From Desulfonatronum lacustre DSM 10312 (lineage in GTDB: Bacteria; Desulfobacterota; Desulfovibrionia; Desulfovibrionales; Desulfonatronaceae), in assembly GCF_000519265.1 (NCBI RefSeq), contig NZ_KI912608.1, forward strand, positions 1,179,482 to 1,243,481: 64,000 bases of DNA. The letters are read 5' to 3'. The position numbers and the translations under genes are program-made. Every line of letters begins with the position of its first letter. The stretch's first letter is position 1. Shown here in pieces: positions 58,877 through 64,000 of this stretch. The notes below the pieces were generated by a model that worked only from the letters and a program-made list of their open reading frames with translations, ran no database searches and was not told where the DNA came from.

Positions 58877-60058
58877 CTACCCTTCCTCAAAAATCGTCCG
58901 TAGATACGCATTCATGAACACCCCTTCCGGGTCCATGGACCGACGGATTCCCTGGAAATGATCCCAGCGGGGGTACAGCTGCTTCAGGTTCGTGGCGGTC
59001 TGGTAGTGCTTCTTGCCCCAGTGCGGCCGACCGCCGTATTTGGTCAGGTACGGCTCGATGTCCCTGAAAAATGCGTCATGGGGCAGGGACGCGTTGTGGT
59101 GCATGGAAATGGTGGCCGAGGCCCTGCCGTACGCTCCGCTCAACATGGCTTCGTCCGCGGCCACGGTTCGGTACAGGACCCGCCAACCGACATCCTTCCT
59201 ATGAACGTCCTTGATCCTCTGGCGGATCTCTTCAAAGCAGGGCGGACCGTTTTCAATGGGCAGCCAGTATTCGATTTCATCGAACTTGTTACCCCGCGAC
59301 CGGGGGATGACGTCGCCGCTCCAGCCCGTCCGTTCCTTCTGGCACCAGGCATAGGGGATGTCCTTCGGCCCTGTACCGGGAATGTTCAGGGTCCTGAGTT
59401 TGGCCTCATCGCTGCGGGGGTACCAGTAGAAATCAAAATTGCGGTTCGAGGCGATGAGCTTGTCCAGGTTGACCATGCAGTCCTCGATATGGGTGCACCA
59501 TTCCTTGCGGTGCAGGTGAAAGGCGGGCACCAACTTGAGCCGAAGTTCGGTGAAGATACCCAGAGTCCCCAGGGCGACCCGGGCGGCCAAGGTGAAGTCG
59601 GGATCGTCCTTAATGCTGAAATCGACGATCTCACCCTTGCCGTTGACAAGCCTGCCCCCAACAAGATGGTTGGACATGGTCCGGAGATTTCGTCCCGTGC
59701 CGTGCGTTCCCGTGCCGATGGCACCGGCCAGGGCCTGAAGATCCACGTCGCCGAGGTTCTCAAGGGCCAGGCCATGCTCAAGAAATATCTCGTTGGCCTC
59801 CGTGAGCATCGTTCCGCCACGGATGGCGATTGTCGCCCCATCCCTGGCCACGAAGCCATTGAAGTTTTTCATGGACACCAGGATGTCCGGCGTCTGCACC
59901 AGAGGCGTCGAGGAATGGCCCGCACCACTGACACGAACCGTTTGCTTCTCGTCTCCGGCCCGGCGGATGATCCGGGCAAGCTCCTCTTCGTTCTCGGGAA
60001 CAACCACGGCAGCAGGTGTAAACCGCACGCTTCCGGACCAGTTCGACCATTCGCTCAT
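58877..60058 (-). CDS. FAD-dependent sugar-lactone oxidase (ALO/gulonolactone-type)
   Basis: A 393-residue VAO-family protein. VVPENEEELARIIRRAG and VRVSGAGHSSTPL give the FAD site; the His in GAGHS is the position that binds FAD covalently in this group. DLQALAGAIGTGTHGTG follows, and the C-terminus has RPHWGKKHYQTA, the catalytic signature of D-arabinono-/L-gulono-1,4-lactone oxidases. It would oxidise an aldonolactone or alditol using oxygen or a carrier. AGGAGAG precedes the ATG. Confidence 0.82.
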   Translation of the reverse strand: MSEWSNWSGSVRFTPAAVVVPENEEELARIIRRAGDEKQTVRVSGAGHSSTPLVQTPDILVSMKNFNGFVARDGATIAIRGGTMLTEANEIFLEHGLALENLGDVDLQALAGAIGTGTHGTGRNLRTMSNHLVGGRLVNGKGEIVDFSIKDDPDFTLAARVALGTLGIFTELRLKLVPAFHLHRKEWCTHIEDCMVNLDKLIASNRNFDFYWYPRSDEAKLRTLNIPGTGPKDIPYAWCQKERTGWSGDVIPRSRGNKFDEIEYWLPIENGPPCFEEIRQRIKDVHRKDVGWRVLYRTVAADEAMLSGAYGRASATISMHHNASLPHDAFFRDIEPYLTKYGGRPHWGKKHYQTATNLKQLYPRWDHFQGIRRSMDPEGVFMNAYLRTIFEEG

Positions 60059-60096
60059 CGTCCGCTCTCCTACTGATTAAAGATGAATGCTGAATG

Positions 60097-60206
60097 ATGA
60101 ACCGCCCGCTTCGCTCAAGGCGCGGAGGACGCTAAGGAAACATTTGGAAAGCAGGGAAAAATTATTCTTTGCGTCCTCCGCGCCTTGAGCGAAGCGGGCG
60201 GTTCAT
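60097..60206. terminator. Perfect 36-bp inverted repeat overlapping the permease stop
   Basis: ATGAACCGCCCGCTTCGC and on to 60132 is matched exactly by its complement at 60171-60206, with a 38-base loop. The permease stop codon (60203-60205) is inside the right arm. In the transcript this makes a very stable hairpin and probably ends the permease message ahead of the oxidase gene. The arms read like a dispersed repeat rather than an ordinary terminator. Confidence 0.65.
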
Positions 60207-61399
60207 TTTTTTTCGCGCAGAGCCTTTCTTGCCAGATCATCCAGGTCTTCATCCGTAACCATTGGCAGATACCGCTTTCGATACAGTTCGTCATGAAAGA
60301 TACTCAATATGGCAATCAGAGGCGCAGCAATCAGGACACCCAATACGCCAAAAGCCGCAACGGATAAAAGCATCGCAAAAATTACAGCTAATGGATGCAA
60401 TTTCATTCCACGCGCCATGATAAACGGCTCAAGAAAATTACTTTGCAGACCTTGAATCACGACATACGCAAGAAGAACCCATAATGGAGTCATTCCACCA
60501 GCTCCGAAAGCGAGCAACAGTGCTGGTATGGCACTCAAAAACGGGCCAAGAAATGGTATGGCACCCATAAGCGCCGCGAAAATTCCGAGAACAAGAGCGT
60601 CCAAAAATCCAAAAATTATCCACATAAAGATAAAAACAAGCAGGCCGATCGAAGCCATGTCCAAGAGCATCGTTCCTGCCCACTTCGGTGCAAATTCGGT
60701 GATTCGCTGAAGAAGGATTTGGGCTTGATCATGGTTGCGCTTGGGTACAAGTAAAAAAATCGCCCTAAAAATCGGACGTGGATTCATGATTGTAAACAAA
60801 ACGCCGAAAAAGACGGTCACCAATACGATGAAGATTTGACCGGCATTGAATGCCACCGCGGTAAAGTTACCCAGCAAATCCTGAAACATTCCGGTGATAT
60901 TGGAACGAAGAGTTTCGCCTTGATCAGAGGATTTTGATACTTCATCGGATTCCTCCTCGCCAGCAGGTTCGACAGTTTCCGGGTCATCCCGTGCAATTTC
61001 AGTGGAAACTTCCTCCTGCAACTTCTCTTCGGAAAGTATGGCTTGCTGCTCAAGTCGAATCAGAGGCTTCTGAATACGCTCCCAGTATTCAGGTATCTCC
61101 CTCGTGAGATTTTCGACGGATTCCTTCATCGGCCCGAACATTGTCCAGCCCGCCAAAACGATGCTTCCGAGAAAGCCAAGCGTGAACAGTCCGGCCGCGA
61201 GTCTTCTGTTGCGTGTCACAACCTGTATCCGCAAAATCACTGGATTGATTGCCAGCGCAATGAGCATGGTGAGCACAAAGGACAACAGAATCGGAGACAG
61301 CAACCAATAAGCTTTGATAAAAGCATAAATCGCCGCTGCCAGGACTATATAGAAAGAAAGCGAGCGAGGCTTCACTTCAATTGCAGGGTTGCTTTCCAT
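60203..61399 (-). CDS. AI-2E/PerM-family permease
   Basis: A 398-residue membrane protein. The N-terminal pair of helices (FYIVLAAAIYAFIKAYWLLS) is followed by an acidic soluble insert at about 135-165 (EEKLQEEVSTEI, EPAGEEESDEVS) and the family core: GIFAALMGAIPFLGPFLSAI, VLLAYVVIQGLQSNFLEPF and GMKLHPLAVIFAMLLSVAAF. The family includes Na+/H+ antiporters and the AI-2 exporter TqsA; the substrate is open. The long acidic insert between the second and third spans is unusual. Confidence 0.78.
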   Translation of the reverse strand: MESNPAIEVKPRSLSFYIVLAAAIYAFIKAYWLLSPILLSFVLTMLIALAINPVILRIQVVTRNRRLAAGLFTLGFLGSIVLAGWTMFGPMKESVENLTREIPEYWERIQKPLIRLEQQAILSEEKLQEEVSTEIARDDPETVEPAGEEESDEVSKSSDQGETLRSNITGMFQDLLGNFTAVAFNAGQIFIVLVTVFFGVLFTIMNPRPIFRAIFLLVPKRNHDQAQILLQRITEFAPKWAGTMLLDMASIGLLVFIFMWIIFGFLDALVLGIFAALMGAIPFLGPFLSAIPALLLAFGAGGMTPLWVLLAYVVIQGLQSNFLEPFIMARGMKLHPLAVIFAMLLSVAAFGVLGVLIAAPLIAILSIFHDELYRKRYLPMVTDEDLDDLARKALREKK

Positions 61400-61448
61400 G
61401 CATTATTCTCTTCTTCTCCGAAAGATCTCCTTGGAACGGAAACTCCAA

Positions 61449-62165
61449 TCATCCAAGGTTCTGCGCCGCGAAATCCCAGTTGACCAGATTGTCCAGCACT
61501 GCCTTGACGTAGTCGGCGCGACGGTTCTGATAATCCAGGTAATAGGCGTGCTCCCACACATCAATGGTCAACAACGGCTTCATTCCGTTGGTCAACGGCA
61601 GATCCGCGTTACCGGTCTTGACCACCTTGAGCGTGTCCCCGTCCAGCACGAGCCAAGCCCAGCCACTGCCGAACTGGGCAGTTGCCGCGGCGGCAAGCTC
61701 CTGCTTGCAGGCCTCGACACTGCCGTAGGATGCCTCCATTCTCTGTTTGAGTGCCGCGGGTGGTTCGCCTCCGCCCTTTGGCTTCATGCTGTTCCAGTAG
61801 AATGTATGGTTCCATATCTGCGCCGCGTTGTTGAAGATCTCCATCTTTTCCGGCCGTCCCGCACTACCGGAAATAATCTCCTCCAATGACGATCCAGCAT
61901 ATTCTGTTTCGGCGATAAGGTTGTTCAGTTTGTCCACATACCCTTTGTGATGTTTCCCATAATGAAAACCGATCGTTTCTGCTGTTATGACCGGCTCCAA
62001 TGCGTTCTCGGCATAAGGAAGAGGTGGTAATGCAATGGGTGATGCTGCCTGAACAGACCTGGGAAGACCGAGACCACCCATCATGAGCCAGCCCGCGGTG
62101 CCCATGGATGCGATAAGAAAAACGCGACGATCAAGCATAGTCTTGATTGCATTTTCTCTGTTCAT
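61449..62165 (-). CDS. sodB: Iron superoxide dismutase, Tat-exported
   Basis: A 238-residue protein. The N-terminus [20 protein letters not shown] has a twin-arginine motif and a hydrophobic core ([14 protein letters not shown]) ending at SVQAA, so it should be folded with its iron and exported by Tat. The SOD core then follows ([53 protein letters not shown]). It guards the periplasm against superoxide. The start at 62165 has AAGGA upstream; longer readings put extra charged residues before the signal. It is close in sequence to the cytoplasmic copy at 26750, suggesting duplication and relocation. Confidence 0.88.
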   Translation of the reverse strand: MNRENAIKTMLDRRVFLIASMGTAGWLMMGGLGLPRSVQAASPIALPPLPYAENALEPVITAETIGFHYGKHHKGYVDKLNNLIAETEYAGSSLEEIISGSAGRPEKMEIFNNAAQIWNHTFYWNSMKPKGGGEPPAALKQRMEASYGSVEACKQELAAAATAQFGSGWAWLVLDGDTLKVVKTGNADLPLTNGMKPLLTIDVWEHAYYLDYQNRRADYVKAVLDNLVNWDFAAQNLG

Positions 62166-62296
62166 ACCAGCGTCCTTTTGCGATACGTTTTCAATCTTTT
62201 CATTTGTCATTGTTTGAACCCTCATATTCAAATTTAGTTTCGTGCCGTGCTTTCAGTGCCACACATCACCATTTGAGACGATTAACAACCGGATAA

Positions 62297-63841
62297 TTAT
62301 AATTCTTCCACACCTTCAAGGTCGCTGTTCGCCGGTCCGCTTATGACCCGCCCGTAACGGTCGTAGCTTGAACCGTGACATGGGCAATCCCAGGTCTTCT
62401 CCAAGGGATTCCAGCTTACCATGCACCCAAGGTGTGGACACACGGCTGAGCGCTCATGCAGGGTTCCTTGTTCGTCACGGTATACCGCAAGCTTCCGCAG
62501 CCCTCGTCGAATGATCGCCCCTTCGCCCTGGGCAATCTCTTCGGTTGAACCCACGTCCCCCCCTGTCAAATAATCCTCGGCGTACTGCACGGCGACATCG
62601 ATATTCTCCTTGGCATATTCCAGAAAGGCACGGAGAGACTTGCGAGAAGGATCATAGAGCGGTACCCAGGAGCTTTCGCGCCCGACAATTAAGTCCGTGA
62701 TGAGAATTCCCGCAATGGTGCCATGCGTCATGCCCATTCCTGAATCTCCGGTAGCGATAAAAACGTTTCGCGGGTCGCCTGGATTGCGTCCGATGAAGGC
62801 AATGCCGTCAACGGGCTCCATAACCTGACCAGACCAGGCAAACACTATCCTTTCAATCATCGGGAATCGCTCACGTGCCCACGCTTCAAGATTCGCGTGC
62901 CGCTGCTCGCCGTCTTCCGCGTGTCCTGCTTTGTGATCCTCACCTCCGACGATCAGAACATCGTACGGGTCACCATCTCCAGAGGAAATACTGTGAATCC
63001 TGACGTAGTGGTATGGATCGGCTGTATCCCAGTACAAAGCTCTTGTAACCGAACCGCGTGAAATCCGTGCGCCGATCACATAGGTCTGATAAGGGGCCTG
63101 TTTGGTGTGGATGGTGACGATGTTGTTTACCGGAGTGTTCGTGGCGATCACAATCGCAGTAGCGGTCACTACGTATCCATTGCTTGTTTCGACCCGCGCC
63201 TGCGCGCCTCCCTCCATAGTGCTTGCGTGTGATCCGGTGAAGATGCGCCCGCCGTCGCGTTCAATGGCGCGACTGAGCCCGGCCAGATACTTCACGGGGT
63301 GGAACTGCGCCTGTCGGGGAAAGCGCAAACACAATCCGGTGTCGAAAGAATCAATTGGCGCACGCTCAACCTGCTCAACATCCCTGAGTCCCGCGCGATG
63401 CGCGGCCTTCACTTCACGTTCGAGCACGTCTTTTGAGTCCCCGGGTGGAACGAACAGGTAGCCGTCAAGGCGTTCGAAATCACAATCAATTCCCTCTTCC
63501 GCAATGATGGCCTCGATGCGGTCAATCGCCGCCGTGTGACTTTGGGCGGCGATCCGAGCCCCCTTTTCGCCATGCAGACGCTCGATCTCAAAATAGCCGT
63601 CGTCAATAGCATTGGATAGGTGAGCCGATGTACGCTCCGTCATTCCTCCACCAATTCGCCCGTCATCCAACACAACCACCGATCTGCCCTCGCGCGCGAG
63701 GAGATATGCGATGGTCATGCCGGCTATCCCCGCGCCGACAATGCACACATCAGCATGCGTATTCTCGGTGAGAGGGGAATGTTCCGGCACTTCCGCCGTT
63801 GCCACCCAAGTCGATATCGTTTGTCGGGAATGACTGTCCAT
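62297..63841 (-). CDS. FAD-dependent oxidoreductase with C-terminal Rieske domain
   Basis: A 514-residue protein. The N-terminal DAO-type flavin fold has VCIVGAGIAGMTIAYLLARE and later FIATGDSGMGMTHGTIAGIL. The last 100 or so residues are a Rieske [2Fe-2S] domain with CPHLGCMVSWNPLEKTWDCP and CHGSSYDRYGRVISGPA, giving both Cys-His pairs. Such fusions occur widely, and the substrate is not known; glycine/sarcosine-type amines are a guess. AAGGAA precedes the ATG. It is followed by the exported SOD gene, so an oxidative role is plausible. Confidence 0.82.
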   Translation of the reverse strand: MDSHSRQTISTWVATAEVPEHSPLTENTHADVCIVGAGIAGMTIAYLLAREGRSVVVLDDGRIGGGMTERTSAHLSNAIDDGYFEIERLHGEKGARIAAQSHTAAIDRIEAIIAEEGIDCDFERLDGYLFVPPGDSKDVLEREVKAAHRAGLRDVEQVERAPIDSFDTGLCLRFPRQAQFHPVKYLAGLSRAIERDGGRIFTGSHASTMEGGAQARVETSNGYVVTATAIVIATNTPVNNIVTIHTKQAPYQTYVIGARISRGSVTRALYWDTADPYHYVRIHSISSGDGDPYDVLIVGGEDHKAGHAEDGEQRHANLEAWARERFPMIERIVFAWSGQVMEPVDGIAFIGRNPGDPRNVFIATGDSGMGMTHGTIAGILITDLIVGRESSWVPLYDPSRKSLRAFLEYAKENIDVAVQYAEDYLTGGDVGSTEEIAQGEGAIIRRGLRKLAVYRDEQGTLHERSAVCPHLGCMVSWNPLEKTWDCPCHGSSYDRYGRVISGPANSDLEGVEEL

Positions 63842-63909
63842 TTTTCCTTACCATTACTTGTTTTTAACTGAGTCCGGCGAAAGCCCATAGGACCTTCGCC
63901 GGAGCTTTA

Positions 63910-64000
63910 TCTGAGTGTTGAAAAAGTCCTTATCCGGCAGTCCGTTCAAAAACCCCAAGTGCAAGGAGCAAAAAAAGTTCAAGGTCGAAGCGTATTTATT
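63910..64000. repeat. 153-bp palindromic element, copy 4, cut by the window end
   Basis: It begins CTGAGTGTTGAAAAAGTCC in the reverse orientation and agrees with the copy at 49854 up to the end of the window (CGAAGCGTATTTATT). Confidence 0.6.

Noticed and set aside
58958..60076. 372-codon plus-strand frame opposite the lactone oxidase
   Set aside because: Antisense to a well-supported flavoprotein; no start signal.

Overview
The window reads as chromosomal DNA of a Gram-negative bacterium. It has a complete Mla outer-membrane lipid pathway, a lipobox lipoprotein and a Tat-exported superoxide dismutase. GC content looks medium-high. The gene mix (P-type metal ATPase, Fe-SODs, persulfide-type sulfur genes, PE-Lig-Pol LigD with two Ku proteins) fits a deltaproteobacterium/Desulfobacterota, possibly Desulfovibrionales, but no marker gene here proves it. 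I see no rRNA, tRNA, CRISPR array, transposase, phage gene or recognisable transcription-factor gene.

Layout. 1-4.7 kb: alpha-glucan/trehalose genes (GH15 start, debranching enzyme, treZ). 5.0-7.8 kb: a DUF2892-like membrane protein and an ATP-grasp ligase/zinc-peptidase pair. 8.2-10 kb: SLC13-type permease. 10.2-14.6 kb: mlaE-F-D-C-A, with MlaF fused to a degenerate GGDEF domain. 15.8-20.9 kb: ICMT-like methyltransferase, P1B metal ATPase and metal-gene relics. 20.9-27.6 kb: DUF305 protein, frameshifted hydrolase, phospholipase-D-type enzyme, two YeeE/YedE proteins, MBL-rhodanese, Fe-SOD. 27.9-29.5 kb: four small envelope-stress-type proteins. 30-34.1 kb: MscS channel, 3D-domain protein, PRC-barrel protein, DUF3185 protein. 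34.5-39.3 kb: NHEJ locus (zinc ribbon, two Ku, LigD). 39.3-45.5 kb: small membrane protein and a ubiE-SDR-FAD/FeS oxidase-transketolase operon. 45.9-49.5 kb: tricorn-like protease. 50.5-51.8 kb: secreted repeat protein and a second PRC-barrel protein. 52-57 kb: DUF2254, flavocytochrome reductase, SDR, split diguanylate cyclase. 57-63.8 kb: Nramp-like carrier with a rhodopsin-transducer-like partner, lactone oxidase, AI-2E-type permease, Tat-SOD, Rieske flavoprotein.

The overall theme is stress and envelope maintenance: compatible solutes, osmotic channel, lipid asymmetry, oxidative and sulfur stress, DNA end joining and metal export.

The most striking non-coding signal is a conserved element of about 90 bp found in ten full or partial copies. 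Every copy lies on the 5' side of a gene and has the same orientation relative to that gene. Read in the gene's direction it can form several short hairpins, and in several copies it is followed by a second conserved block. It looks like a shared leader or operator of a stress regulon. Intergenic DNA also carries two families of small mobile-looking repeats: elements with GTAACTACTCAG ends, mostly enclosing hexanucleotide hairpins, and a 153-bp TA-flanked palindrome. Copies sit inside the mla operon and inside one of the leaders.
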